Source: an uncultured Dongia sp. (GTDB lineage Bacteria; Pseudomonadota; Alphaproteobacteria; Dongiales; Dongiaceae). From it: a DNA stretch of 64,000 nucleotides. How positions within the stretch are numbered: position 1 is the first letter of the stretch; the number at the start of each line of letters is the position of its first letter. Position numbers and translations under genes: made by a program. This document shows, one piece after another, positions 1 to 9,329 of this stretch. The DNA lies in the NCBI RefSeq assembly GCF_936916975.1, contig NZ_CAKZGO010000015.1, positions 1 to 64,000 on the forward strand, given 5' to 3'. The notes below the pieces were generated by a model that worked only from the letters and a program-made list of their open reading frames with translations, did no database searches and was not told the origin of the DNA.

Positions 1-93
1 GTTGGTGTTTTTTTTTTTATTTTTTTTTTGTGGTGTTTTTCTTTTTTGGGGGTGGTTTTTTTTTGTGAGTTTTTTCTTGTTTTTTTTTTGGGT
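1..93. other. G/T low-complexity end, probable assembly noise
   Basis: This stretch consists almost only of T and G runs and contains nearly no A or C. It joins abruptly to normal high-GC coding sequence at about position 94. Translation through it gives only Phe/Leu/Trp/Gly strings, whereas the glyoxalase II frame becomes sensible right after it. I read it as low-quality contig-end sequence that replaced the true 5' part of the gene, not as biology. Confidence 0.8.
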
Positions 94-585
94 GTCGACG
101 AAGCGAGCGGTGCAGATTTCGGTGGCCGGCATGCGCAGGTGTTCTTCGTGCCAGGTCATACGCGGGGTCATATCGCCTATTGGTTCGCTGGGGACCACGC
201 GCTGTTCTGTGGCGACACGCTATTTTCGATCGGCTGCGGCCGCTTGTTCGAAGGCACGCCGTCGCAGATGTGGTCGTCGCTGCTGAAATTGCGCGCACTG
301 CCCGATGACACGCGCATCTATTGCGCCCATGAGTACACGCAATCCAATTGCCGCTTTGCGCTCACCGCGGAGCCGGAGAATACGGCACTGGCAAGGCATG
401 CAGAAGAGGTAGCCAGGGTGCGGGCCGCGGGGCTATTCACGATTCCCTCGACGCTCGGTGTCGAGAAAGCATGCAATCCCTTCCTGCGTGCGGATCAGCC
501 GGCTTTGCACAAGCGATTTGGCAATGCTGGGGTATCGGACGCGGAAATCCTGGGCGCCATTCGCGCCGCCAAGGATAATTTCTAG
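94..585 (+). CDS. gloB: Hydroxyacylglutathione hydrolase (glyoxalase II), C-terminal part
   Basis: Glyoxalase II hydrolyses S-lactoylglutathione to lactate and glutathione in methylglyoxal detoxification. Visible are metallo-beta-lactamase-fold motifs: PGHTRGHI with metal-binding His, then [18 protein letters not shown] with the bridging Asp, then YCAHEYT with another metal His. These are followed by the C-terminal glutathione-binding helical domain ending in DNF. About 163 residues remain, against roughly 250 for the family. The N-terminal THxHxDH metal motif is missing because the sequence before ~94 is low-complexity noise, so the gene is truncated by the window or assembly and is probably not broken in the organism. 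Confidence 0.9.
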   Translation, partial: VDEASGADFGGRHAQVFFVPGHTRGHIAYWFAGDHALFCGDTLFSIGCGRLFEGTPSQMWSSLLKLRALPDDTRIYCAHEYTQSNCRFALTAEPENTALARHAEEVARVRAAGLFTIPSTLGVEKACNPFLRADQPALHKRFGNAGVSDAEILGAIRAAKDNF

Positions 586-590
586 CGCTG

Positions 591-1094
591 CTAGACGAGG
601 TAGTGATGGGTATAGGCGATGATCATATTGATCGCCTGGCCATCTTCCGACAATGGCAGGATGACCGTCTGTTCATTGCCGATGCGACCGTCCGGTGTCA
701 CGAAGCGGCGCTGTTCGAAGCGCGGCGCCCGGCGCATCACCACGTCGTCATATGCGGCAAGGGCTGCATCTACGGAGCTGGCGAAGAAGCCGTCAGCGAC
801 GCCCTTGCCGGTCGAATCCCTGCCACGCATGGCGACCTCTCGCGTGCCGAGCAAGCGGTAGACAAAGCGGCGTGCATCATCGACCACGTCGATCAGGGCA
901 ATGCCGGGCAGGAAAGACGTCATTTCGACTGGGTCGAAATCTGACCGTGCGGGCATTTCGCGATCCCGGCATTTGCCGCGCCAGAACGCATGAAATGCCA
1001 CGATGTCGTCGCAATAATTGCCGGCCCGCAAGGCGTCCGCCGTAGTAGCGTTGGCGGCATGAAGGCCAGCTTGGGGTGTTGGCGTGACCGACAT
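591..1094 (-). CDS. PAS-domain protein (PAS_5-like family)
   Basis: A 167-residue soluble protein built of one PAS-like domain, of the type common as stand-alone proteins in Rhodospirillales. Recognisable stretches are DFDPVEMTSFLPGIALIDVV, FVYRLLGTREVAMRGRDSTGKG and VILPLSEDG, matching the architecture of the second such protein at 16797-17300. I chose the ATG at 1094; an in-frame start at 1160 would add an unconvincing 22-residue leader. There is no output domain, so a ligand or sensor role is only inferred. It converges on gloB. The 226 bases between it and otsB hold nothing I can assign beyond presumed promoters. Confidence 0.65.
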   Translation of the reverse strand: MSVTPTPQAGLHAANATTADALRAGNYCDDIVAFHAFWRGKCRDREMPARSDFDPVEMTSFLPGIALIDVVDDARRFVYRLLGTREVAMRGRDSTGKGVADGFFASSVDAALAAYDDVVMRRAPRFEQRRFVTPDGRIGNEQTVILPLSEDGQAINMIIAYTHHYLV

Positions 1095-1320
1095 CGGATT
1101 AATTGTTACCTCAATTCTTGGTGTTATTTGCAGCGTAGCCGACCGGCATCGCAAACCCAAGCCGAAAGCGGCTCATTTCGGCCAAAATCACTGTCGATGC
1201 AAAACCTTGGCCGCCACGGGCGGGAACTGACACCTAATTACAGCGTTTAGGACCGCATACAGCAATTTCAAACGATTGAGTGCAAGAACCTATTGGTGCG
1301 GCAATGAATAATATTTTTCT

Positions 1321-2091
1321 ATGATGTTGCAGCGAGGCCACAACCTTCCACCCCGGCCCAGTCTGATCAACCTGAACGATTGGGCGATATTTCTGGATTT
1401 GGATGGCACGCTGCTCGATGTCGCGGCGTCGCCCGATTCTGTCTTCGTTCCAAAGCATCTGATCGAGACGCTGGCGGCTTTGCGGACGCATCTCTCTGGT
1501 GCGCTCGCCATTCTTTCGGGCCGCTCGCTGCGCACCATTGATCGGCTGCTGCATCCACTGTTGATCACGGCGGCGGGTGAGCACGGCGCGGTCATGCGGC
1601 TGCCAGAGGGCGAAGCGGTAGAGGCCAGTTCTGACACGGTGGTGCCTGAGCACTGGCGCAAGGAGATTCATCTGCACGCCGAGAATTGGCCGGGCGTGCT
1701 GGTGGAGGAAAAATCCCACGGTGTCGCCATTCACTATCGCGCCAATCTTGGCGCGGCGATTCCTGTCATGGCGTTGCTGGAGCGCCTGACCCATGAGAAT
1801 GCCGACTTCCAGGTCCTGCCGGCGTTGATGGCGCGCGAGTTGCGCCATAAATCGATCAACAAGGGGAATGCGCTGGTCACCTTGATGGTGACGGAGCCCT
1901 TTCGCAATCGGCGGCCACTGTTCATCGGTGATGACGTGACGGACGAGGATGCGATTGACGCCGCGAGCCGCCTCGGCGGTATCGGGCTTCGCGTTCCCGA
2001 CAGCTTTGAGGGCGAACCCGCCCGCGTCCGCAGTTGGCTTGCCGAGTTGGCCACTATGACGCCAATACACCCAGACGGAATGGAGCACTGA
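1321..2091 (+). CDS. otsB: Trehalose-6-phosphate phosphatase
   Basis: Dephosphorylates trehalose 6-phosphate to trehalose, the second step of the OtsAB pathway for this compatible solute. The 256-residue protein is a HAD phosphatase: the nucleophile motif FLDLDGTLLD lies near residue 25, a Ser/Lys region (ILSGRSL) follows, and the acidic motif FIGDDVTDEDA is near residue 200. Length is normal for the family. Its stop abuts the ATG of the next gene, so otsB, the GH15 hydrolase and otsA probably form one operon. No clear Shine-Dalgarno precedes the ATG at 1321, so the start is the least certain part. Confidence 0.93.
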   Translation: MMLQRGHNLPPRPSLINLNDWAIFLDLDGTLLDVAASPDSVFVPKHLIETLAALRTHLSGALAILSGRSLRTIDRLLHPLLITAAGEHGAVMRLPEGEAVEASSDTVVPEHWRKEIHLHAENWPGVLVEEKSHGVAIHYRANLGAAIPVMALLERLTHENADFQVLPALMARELRHKSINKGNALVTLMVTEPFRNRRPLFIGDDVTDEDAIDAASRLGGIGLRVPDSFEGEPARVRSWLAELATMTPIHPDGMEH

Positions 2092-3885
2092 ATGGCACAA
2101 CTGGATCTGGGAGTCGTCGGCAATGGTACCGTGGCCAGCTTGATCGATCAGGCCGGCCGGCATCAGTGGTTCTGCTTTCCGCGCTTCGATAGCGACCCGC
2201 TGTTCAATGCGCTTGTGAACGGCACCGAGCCGGCGCGTGGTTTTGCCGATATCGTGATTCGCGATGTCGCTACCACCACGCAATGTTATCAGCGCAACAC
2301 CGCGGTGATGGAAACAAACTTCACTGATGCCCACGGTGGGTCCTGTCGTGTTACCGATTTTGCACCGCGCTTCACGCGCTTTGGCCGCATCTTCTGCCCG
2401 CCGATGTTGGTCCGGCGGATCGAACCGGTGAGCGGTCGTTGCAAGATCACGGTGCGGATGCGTCCCACCTTCGACTATGGGGCGACCGAGCCAAAGGTCA
2501 TCGTGGGATCTAACCATCTGCGTTTCGTCGCCGGTGACAGCACCTTGCGCGTCACAACCGACATGCCGGTGAGCTATCTTGCCGATGAAGTCGAGTTCAT
2601 GCTCGACCGCCCGGTCAATCTCATCATCGGTGGTGATGATCCTGTACCAGAGGCCGTGCCACCGTTGGTGACGGATTTTCTGGAGCAGACGCTTGCTTAT
2701 TGGCGGGAATGGGTACGCGATCTCGCGGTCCCGTTCGACTTCCAGGAAGCGGTGATCCGTGCTGCGATCACGCTGAAACTGTGCACCTTCGAAGATACCG
2801 GAGCCATTGTTGCCGCGCTGACAACGTCTGTGCCGGAAGCGGCGCATTCTGGTCGCAACTGGGATTATCGCTATTGCTGGCTGCGCGATTCCTATTTTGC
2901 GGTGACGGCCCTCAATCGCCTGGGTGCGACGCGTACGATGGAGAACCATGTGCGCTTCATCCTGAATGCTGTGCTGAATGCCGGCGTCTCGCCGGAGGTG
3001 CCGCTCTATCCGATCGTACCGGGCAGCGATACCACCGAGAAAAACGCCGATGCCTTGGCGGGATTTCTTGGCATGGGGCCGGTGCGCGTCGGCAATGCTG
3101 CGGTCATCCAGCGCCAGCATGACGGCTACGGCTCGATCATCCTCACCGCGGCGCAGATGTTCTATGATGAGCGCCTGCCGACCGTGGGCGACATTGATCT
3201 CTATCGCCAGTTGCGACCGATCGGCGACCTTGCTGCGGCATCGGCCCTGGCGCCGGATGCGGGGCTGTGGGAGTACCGCGAGCGGGTCAGCGTGCACACG
3301 CATTCCGCTGCCATGTGCTGGGCCGCACTGCATCGGCTGGGCCTCATCGCGGGGCGGGTGGGTGAGATCCAGGATCAAGAGCGTTGGCTGAAGCTGGCGG
3401 CGGATTTGCGCACGACCATTCTAGAGCGGGCAACCTCGGCCACCGATGGGTGGATCGCCGGCGCCTTCGATTCCCAGGTATGCGACGCCGCCGTCCTGAT
3501 GCTGCCGGAAATCGGGTTGTTGCCCTATGACGACCCGCGCTTCCTGCGGACGCTCGACGTGATCGAGAAGCGGTTGATGCATAACGGCTTCATCATCCGC
3601 TATGACGAGCCCGACGACTTCGGCCGGCCAGAGACAGCGTTCCTGGTCTGCAGCTGGTGGTTCATCGATGCGCTCGTCGCGGTTGGGCGGCGCGAGCAGG
3701 CCGAAGAGCTGTTCCGCCGCATTCTGGCCAAGCGTAATCACCTCGGCATGCTGTCTGAAGACCTCGACGGGGTCGACGGCACGCTTTGGGGCAATTTTCC
3801 ACAGACCTTCTCTATGGTTGGCATGATCCTCTCCGCCATGCGTTTGAGCCGGAGTTGGGAGGAGGGTCTATGGCGCGCGTCGTAA
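2092..3885 (+). CDS. Glycoside hydrolase family 15 (glucoamylase/trehalase-like)
   Basis: A 597-residue cytoplasmic protein with a GH15 layout: an N-terminal beta-rich domain (IDQAGRHQWFCFPRFDSDPLF) and an (alpha/alpha)6 barrel containing TSVPEA followed by GRNWDYRYCWLRDSYF, a hallmark of the family, and later LWEYRE. Members cleave alpha-glucosidic bonds; some bacterial and archaeal ones are trehalases. Lying between otsB and otsA, it may act on trehalose or a related glucoside, but the substrate cannot be read from the sequence. The gene begins at the base after the otsB stop and overlaps the otsA start by 16 bases, which points to translational coupling. No signal peptide is seen. Confidence 0.88.
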   Translation: MAQLDLGVVGNGTVASLIDQAGRHQWFCFPRFDSDPLFNALVNGTEPARGFADIVIRDVATTTQCYQRNTAVMETNFTDAHGGSCRVTDFAPRFTRFGRIFCPPMLVRRIEPVSGRCKITVRMRPTFDYGATEPKVIVGSNHLRFVAGDSTLRVTTDMPVSYLADEVEFMLDRPVNLIIGGDDPVPEAVPPLVTDFLEQTLAYWREWVRDLAVPFDFQEAVIRAAITLKLCTFEDTGAIVAALTTSVPEAAHSGRNWDYRYCWLRDSYFAVTALNRLGATRTMENHVRFILNAVLNAGVSPEVPLYPIVPGSDTTEKNADALAGFLGMGPVRVGNAAVIQRQHDGYGSIILTAAQMFYDERLPTVGDIDLYRQLRPIGDLAAASALAPDAGLWEYRERVSVHTHSAAMCWAALHRLGLIAGRVGEIQDQERWLKLAADLRTTILERATSATDGWIAGAFDSQVCDAAVLMLPEIGLLPYDDPRFLRTLDVIEKRLMHNGFIIRYDEPDDFGRPETAFLVCSWWFIDALVAVGRREQAEELFRRILAKRNHLGMLSEDLDGVDGTLWGNFPQTFSMVGMILSAMRLSRSWEEGLWRAS

Positions 3886-5234
3886 TTGTCTCAAACAGGG
3901 TACCGCTGCCGAATGAACGTGGCGCCCGCGCCGGCGGCCTTGCCGTGGGCCTCAGCGATGCGCTGAAGGATGGCGGTTTATGGTTCGGCTGGAGTGGGGA
4001 GATTTCAAAAACCACCCACAATCCCGTGCGCAAGGTGGAAGCTGCGGGTGTCACTTATGCAACGATCGACCTCTGTCAGGAGGATTACGATCGTTTTTAC
4101 GTGGGCTATGCCAATTCGACGCTATGGCCACTGCTGCACTTTCGCCTGGGGCTCATCGATTTCAAACGCGAAGATCTCGAGGGATATTTTTCGGTCAATC
4201 GTACCTTTGCCGCAGCACTGGCGCTGGAACTGCAGCCCGACGATGTGGTGTGGATCCATGACTATCATCTGATTCCCTTGGGTGCGGAGTTGCGCCGTTT
4301 GGGCGTGCGCAATCGGCTCGGCTTCTTTCTCCATATACCGTTCGTGCCGGCGAGCCTGTTTGCTGCCTTGCCTCAGGGCGAGACCTTGCTGCGCGCTTTT
4401 CTCGCCTACGACGTGGTGGGTTTGCAAACCGAAGAACATCGCCGTGATTTTCTCGATGCGGTGAAGCAGGTTCTGGGCATCGAGCCGGACGCTGACGGGC
4501 AACTGGTGACGGCTAGTGGCATCTCGCGCGCCATCGCCAACCCGATTGGCATCGATGCCCGCGGGTTTGCCGCCATGGCCACCAAAGCGGAGCGCTCGGT
4601 AGAGACAAAGCGCTTGCTGTCCAGCCTGGTCGGCCGCGATCTGGTGATCGGCGTCGACCGGCTGGATTATTCGAAGGGCTTGCCGAACCGATTCACGGCG
4701 TTCGGCAAGCTATTGCAGAATTATCCGGAACACCGGCAGAAGGTGAGCTACCTGCAGGTGGCGGCGAGAAGCCGGGAAGACGTCTCGGAATACCAGGCGC
4801 TCCGGCGAGAACTTGACCGCAAGGCCGGCAACATCAACGGCCGCTTTGCTGAATTCGATTGGGTGCCGCTGCGTTATATGACCCGACCGGTGAACCGTAA
4901 TTTATTGGCCGGATTCTATCGCGCCGCGCGTGTCGGATTGGTGACGCCTTTGCGCGACGGCATGAATCTGGTGGCCAAGGAATTCATTGCGGCACAGGAT
5001 CACAACGATCCCGGCGTCCTCATCCTCTCACGCTTTGCCGGAGCGGCTGAGGATCTGGCAGAGGCGCTGATCGTCAATCCCTATGACCCAGACGAGATCA
5101 CCGAGGCGATGCACCAGGCACTGATCATGCCGCAGACGGAACGGCAGGATCGCATGGCGCATCTGCGCGCCCGGGTCTTTACAAGCACCGCAGAAGCTTA
5201 TTGCCGCAACTTCCTCGCGGCACTCGCGGCTTAG
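3870..5234 (+). CDS. otsA: Alpha,alpha-trehalose-phosphate synthase (UDP-forming)
   Basis: Makes trehalose 6-phosphate from a nucleotide-glucose and glucose 6-phosphate. The 454-residue GT20 enzyme starts [14 protein letters not shown] and shows the N-terminal GGLAVGL loop, [11 protein letters not shown], the C-terminal nucleotide-sugar site [14 protein letters not shown], and [15 protein letters not shown] chose the ATG at 3870 because a strong GGGAGGAGGG ribosome site lies just upstream; a longer in-frame start at 3786 lies inside the GH15 gene and lacks this support. Convergent msrA overlaps its stop by 3-4 bases. Confidence 0.95.
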   Translation: MARVVIVSNRVPLPNERGARAGGLAVGLSDALKDGGLWFGWSGEISKTTHNPVRKVEAAGVTYATIDLCQEDYDRFYVGYANSTLWPLLHFRLGLIDFKREDLEGYFSVNRTFAAALALELQPDDVVWIHDYHLIPLGAELRRLGVRNRLGFFLHIPFVPASLFAALPQGETLLRAFLAYDVVGLQTEEHRRDFLDAVKQVLGIEPDADGQLVTASGISRAIANPIGIDARGFAAMATKAERSVETKRLLSSLVGRDLVIGVDRLDYSKGLPNRFTAFGKLLQNYPEHRQKVSYLQVAARSREDVSEYQALRRELDRKAGNINGRFAEFDWVPLRYMTRPVNRNLLAGFYRAARVGLVTPLRDGMNLVAKEFIAAQDHNDPGVLILSRFAGAAEDLAEALIVNPYDPDEITEAMHQALIMPQTERQDRMAHLRARVFTSTAEAYCRNFLAALAA

Positions 5235-5884
5235 ACCGCGAGGCCGATTGGGCAGGACACGCCGGTGCCGCCAAGGCCACAATAACCGCCGGGATTCTTG
5301 GCGAGATATTGCTGGTGATGGTCTTCGGCAAAATAGAAAGGCGGCGCGGCTGCGATCTCGGTCGTGATCGGGTCGCGCATGCCGGCTTTTGCCAGCGCCG
5401 CCTGATAAGCGTCGCGGCTTGCCAGTGCCAGATCTTGCTGCGTCGTCGAATGAGTATAGATGGCGCTGCGATATTGCGTGCCGACATCGTTGCCCTGGCG
5501 CATGCCCTGGGTCGGATTGTGGCTTTCCCAGAAAGTCTGCAGCAGTTTTTCGTAAGAGATTTTGGTCGGGTCGAACACCACGCGGACAGCCTCGGTATGG
5601 CCGGTGCGGCCGCTGCAGAGTTCCTCATAGGTGGCATTCGGTGTGAAGCCGCCCTGATAGCCCACCGCCGTCACATAAACGCCCGGCAGTTGCCAGAACT
5701 TGCGCTCGGCACCCCAGAAGCAGCCCAGGCCGAAATCAGCGACTTCTAGACCGGCGGGGTAGGGCGGGGTCATCTTGTTGCCGGTGAGGAGATGGGGGTT
5801 GGGCAGCGGCATCGTCGTCGCGCGGCCGGGCAAGGCGGCCTCGGCGCTGGGCATTTCGACGGGTTTGCGGGCGAAACTGAACAT
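5231..5884 (-). CDS. msrA: Peptide methionine-(S)-S-oxide reductase MsrA
   Basis: Reduces methionine S-sulfoxide in oxidised proteins. The signature [13 protein letters not shown] places the catalytic Cys at residue 55, and [23 protein letters not shown] and YRSAIY follow as in the family. At 217 residues it has a ~45-residue N-terminal extension before the domain, as often seen in proteobacterial MsrA. The start at 5884 has a near-perfect AAGGAGGT ribosome site. It stands alone, convergent with otsA. Confidence 0.95.
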   Translation of the reverse strand: MFSFARKPVEMPSAEAALPGRATTMPLPNPHLLTGNKMTPPYPAGLEVADFGLGCFWGAERKFWQLPGVYVTAVGYQGGFTPNATYEELCSGRTGHTEAVRVVFDPTKISYEKLLQTFWESHNPTQGMRQGNDVGTQYRSAIYTHSTTQQDLALASRDAYQAALAKAGMRDPITTEIAAAPPFYFAEDHHQQYLAKNPGGYCGLGGTGVSCPIGLAV

Positions 5885-5978
5885 CAGGCGACCTCCTTGG
5901 GGCCGAAAATGGCGTTGGCGTTATATGGGGCGCGGGGCCTTCTCTGCCAAGGTGGAATTTTACCGCGGAATGACCCCT

Positions 5979-8900
5979 TCAATGGAAATCGCGGCTGCGG
6001 ATGGCTAGGACGGGCTTTTCCGGACGCTGGCGTGAATCGCCGCCATTGGGGTGTGTCACCTCATCGGCCCGCGCAGTTGGTGGTTTCAGCAGCGGATTAT
6101 TGGCTTCATGCAGGCCCGCCAGCAGATCGCCCATGTCGATGACGCGGTCGGCCACGACATGTACGACCTGATAAGGCGGCTTGCCCTCGACCTGCACCTT
6201 GCCGACGCAGCCCATCAGCCGGGCACCCATGACGATAGCGCGGTTCTCGGCAAAGATACGTGGCCACACCACGAGGTTGGCGATGCCGGTCTCGTCCTCC
6301 AGGGTGACGAAGATGACACCGCTGGCTGTCCCCGGGCGCTGGCGAACCAGTACGAGGCCAGCGACGAACACGCGCTGCCCGTTCTTCAAGCCGGCGAGTT
6401 TATTGCAGGAGAGGACACCGCGACGATCGAGGATGCTGCGCAGGAAATGAACCGGATGGCGCTTCAGGGACAGGCGCAAGGTCTGATAATCCTCGACCAC
6501 ATGCTGCGAGAGCGGCATCTCCGGCAGCTGAGCGCGGTCCGCCTCGATGCTCTCGCTATCGGCAAAGAGCGGCAGCGGCATTTCACCCAAAGCCTTCACC
6601 GCCCATAGCGCCTGGCGCCGATCGATCCCCAGTGACCGGAACGCATCGGCTTCTGCCAGCTTGACCAGGGTCGAGGACGCCAGGCCAGCACGGCGCCACA
6701 GATCATCAAGGCTGGTATAGCCGCCGCCCCGCGCGTCAACGAGGCGTCGCATCTCGTCCAGTTTCAAGCCATCGACCTGGCGGAATCCCAAGCGCATGAT
6801 AGGGCCATGTGCGGCCAGCTTTTTGTTATCGGTATAGTTATCGGCAAGAACATGCCCGTGCTTCCGATGGCTGCCACCTTCCAGCTCGGCATCCCATTTG
6901 CTGAAATTGACGTCGACATTGCGCATCCTGACGCCGTGATCGACGGCATCGCGCACGATCTGTGCCGGCGCATAGAATCCCATGGGCTGGCTGTTGAGGA
7001 GGGCGGCGGCAAAGACAGCCGGATAATGGCATTTCAGCCATGCCGAGATGTAAACCAGCAAGGCGAAGCTTGCGGCATGACTTTCGGGGAAGCCGTAATT
7101 CGCAAAACCTTCGATCTGCTTGAAGCAGCTTTCAGCAAACTTCTCCTCATAGCCATTCTTGAGCATCCCGCTGACAAATTTGTTGCGATAGTTCTGGATC
7201 GTGCCGACTTTCTTGAAGGTCGCCATCGCCCGACGCAATTCATCGGCTTCGTCGGCGGTAAAATCGGCAGCGACCATGGCAATTTTCATCACCTGTTCCT
7301 GGAACAAAGGAACGCCTTCCGTCCGCTTGAGTATCTTCGCCAGGGCCGGCGAAGGTGGATCATTTTTTTCCCGGCCATCGCGGCGTCTGAGATAGGGGTG
7401 CACCATATCGCCCTGGATGGGGCCGGGCCGCACGATCGCCACCTCGATGACCAGATCGTAGAATGTGCGCGGCTTGAGGCGCGGCAGCATGGACATCTGG
7501 GCGCGGCTCTCGACCTGGAAGACGCCGATGGAATCGGCTCGGCACAACATCTCATAGGTCAGGACATCGTCCTGGGGCACGGTGGCCAGGTTGAACCGAA
7601 CACCATAGATGCGGTCCATGAAGTCGAAAGCGCGGCGAATGCAGCTCAGCATGCCGAGCGCCAGCACATCCACCTTGAGGAGGCCGACCGCATCGAGATC
7701 GTCCTTGTCCCATTGAATGACTGTGCGATTCTCCATGCTGGCATTTTCGATCGGAACGAGCCTGGATAGCGGCCCCTTGGAGATCACAAAGCCGCCGACA
7801 TGCTGTGACAGGTGCCGCGGCGTGCCGATCAATTCCCCCGACAGTTTGACAGCCAAGGCCAGCCGTCGATCCGTGGGATCAAAGCCAGCGCCGCGGATCT
7901 GACGATCCGTCAATCCCTCATCCGACCAGCCCCAGACGGTTTTCGACAACCGATTGATGACGTCATCGGAGAGCCCCAGCGCCCGTCCGACATCGCGCAA
8001 GGCGGCGCGAGAGCGATAACAGATGACGGTGGCGGCAAGGCCGGCACGGTCGCGGCCATATTTCCCATAGATATATTGAATGACTTCTTCGCGTCGCTCA
8101 TGCTCGAAGTCGACGTCGATATCGGGCGGCTCCTTGCGCGCGGCGCTGATGAAGCGCTCGAACAGCAGGTCGACCTTGGTGGGGTCGATCGAGGTGATGC
8201 CCAGGCAATAGCACACGACCGAATTGGCTGCCGAGCCGCGCCCTTGATGCAGGATGCCTTTCTGTCGTGCGAATCGGACGATGTCATGAACGGTCAGGAA
8301 GTAGCGCGCGTAATCGAAGCGTTCGATCAGCTTCAGTTCATGGTCGATTTTTTCCTGAATATCCTGGGGTATGCCGCCCGGATAGCGCCATGCCGCCCCT
8401 TGCCGGATAAATGCCGTGAGGCTGGCCAGCGGTGTTTCACCCGCAGTCACGATCTCCTCCGGATATTCATATTTCAATTCATCGAGTGAGAAATGGCAGC
8501 GGGCGGCGATCTCTGCCGTGCGGCTGACGGCATCTTCCAGGCCGCGGAACAGGCGGCGCATCTCAGCCGCTGCCTTCAGGTGTCGCTCGGCATTCTTCTC
8601 CAGCAGGAAGCCGGCCGTGTCGATGGTGCAATGATGGCGTACGCAGGTGAGCACGTCGAACAGCGCCTTGCGCGCCGGCGCATGGTGGCGCACCTCGTTT
8701 ATGGCGATGGTGGGCAATCCCACCGCATCGGCCATCTGCTGCAGCGCGCGCAGCCGCCGTACATCATCACCGCGATAGAAATGGGTGAGGGCGAGGTAGC
8801 CTGTATCGGCGAAATCGGCGTGGAAACGGCGGATGAAGGTGAGAAATGGGTCGGCTGTGGATAGAGGTGGCACCACGATGGCCAGGAAACCCTCCTTCGC

Positions 8901-9326
8901 GGCCACGAAATCGGCGTAGTCGAGATAGCACTCGCCCTTCGGTGCACGCCGACGACCCACGGTGAGGAGTTCACACAGCCGCCCATAGGCCAGCCGATCC
9001 ACGGGGTAGGCGAGGATATCCGGTGCATCGCGGAAGCTGAGGCGACAGCCGACGACTAGGCGGATCCCGGCCTTCTTGCAACCGACATGCGCACGCACAA
9101 TGCCGGCCAGCGAGTTGCGGTCGGCGATGCCGATTGCCTTCATACCCAGCACCGCGGCCGTCAAGGCCAGTTCCTGGGCATGGGAGGCTGCTTCAAGGAA
9201 GCAATAATTGGTCATGGCCGATAGTTCGACATAAGCCGGGTTGCTGGCCGTGGACCTATCCGTCTTTTCCAGTGCCTGGGTAAGGGCTGGAAAATCGAGA
9301 ATATTCTTGTCGCGTCTATCGGGCAT
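5979..9326 (-). CDS. dnaE2: Error-prone DNA polymerase DnaE2
   Basis: C-family polymerase of the SOS mutasome, acting with ImuA and ImuB in translesion synthesis. The 1115-residue protein has an N-terminal PHP domain (from MTNYCFLEAASHAQELAL, with IGIADRNSLAG), the polymerase core with the catalytic PDIDVDF motif near residue 400, GRGSAANSVVCY, and a C-terminal OB fold (about residues 985-1065, VFVAGLVLVRQRPGT). The split between DnaE2 and replicative DnaE is supported by length and by location as third gene of the imuA-imuB-dnaE2 cassette. It begins 3 bases after imuB ends. Expression is expected from the LexA-controlled promoter upstream of imuA. Confidence 0.95.
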   Translation of the reverse strand: MPDRRDKNILDFPALTQALEKTDRSTASNPAYVELSAMTNYCFLEAASHAQELALTAAVLGMKAIGIADRNSLAGIVRAHVGCKKAGIRLVVGCRLSFRDAPDILAYPVDRLAYGRLCELLTVGRRRAPKGECYLDYADFVAAKEGFLAIVVPPLSTADPFLTFIRRFHADFADTGYLALTHFYRGDDVRRLRALQQMADAVGLPTIAINEVRHHAPARKALFDVLTCVRHHCTIDTAGFLLEKNAERHLKAAAEMRRLFRGLEDAVSRTAEIAARCHFSLDELKYEYPEEIVTAGETPLASLTAFIRQGAAWRYPGGIPQDIQEKIDHELKLIERFDYARYFLTVHDIVRFARQKGILHQGRGSAANSVVCYCLGITSIDPTKVDLLFERFISAARKEPPDIDVDFEHERREEVIQYIYGKYGRDRAGLAATVICYRSRAALRDVGRALGLSDDVINRLSKTVWGWSDEGLTDRQIRGAGFDPTDRRLALAVKLSGELIGTPRHLSQHVGGFVISKGPLSRLVPIENASMENRTVIQWDKDDLDAVGLLKVDVLALGMLSCIRRAFDFMDRIYGVRFNLATVPQDDVLTYEMLCRADSIGVFQVESRAQMSMLPRLKPRTFYDLVIEVAIVRPGPIQGDMVHPYLRRRDGREKNDPPSPALAKILKRTEGVPLFQEQVMKIAMVAADFTADEADELRRAMATFKKVGTIQNYRNKFVSGMLKNGYEEKFAESCFKQIEGFANYGFPESHAASFALLVYISAWLKCHYPAVFAAALLNSQPMGFYAPAQIVRDAVDHGVRMRNVDVNFSKWDAELEGGSHRKHGHVLADNYTDNKKLAAHGPIMRLGFRQVDGLKLDEMRRLVDARGGGYTSLDDLWRRAGLASSTLVKLAEADAFRSLGIDRRQALWAVKALGEMPLPLFADSESIEADRAQLPEMPLSQHVVEDYQTLRLSLKRHPVHFLRSILDRRGVLSCNKLAGLKNGQRVFVAGLVLVRQRPGTASGVIFVTLEDETGIANLVVWPRIFAENRAIVMGARLMGCVGKVQVEGKPPYQVVHVVADRVIDMGDLLAGLHEANNPLLKPPTARADEVTHPNGGDSRQRPEKPVLAIRSRDFH

Positions 9327-9329
9327 GCG

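Noticed and set aside
1234-3378. 714-codon open frame on the minus strand
   Set aside because: It is the antisense shadow of otsB and the GH15 gene; its translation is rich in His/Arg/Gln with no domain, while the plus-strand proteins are clearly real.
6807-7769. 320-codon plus-strand frame over dnaE2
   Set aside because: Antisense shadow of the DnaE2 polymerase core; no promoter, ribosome site or domain.
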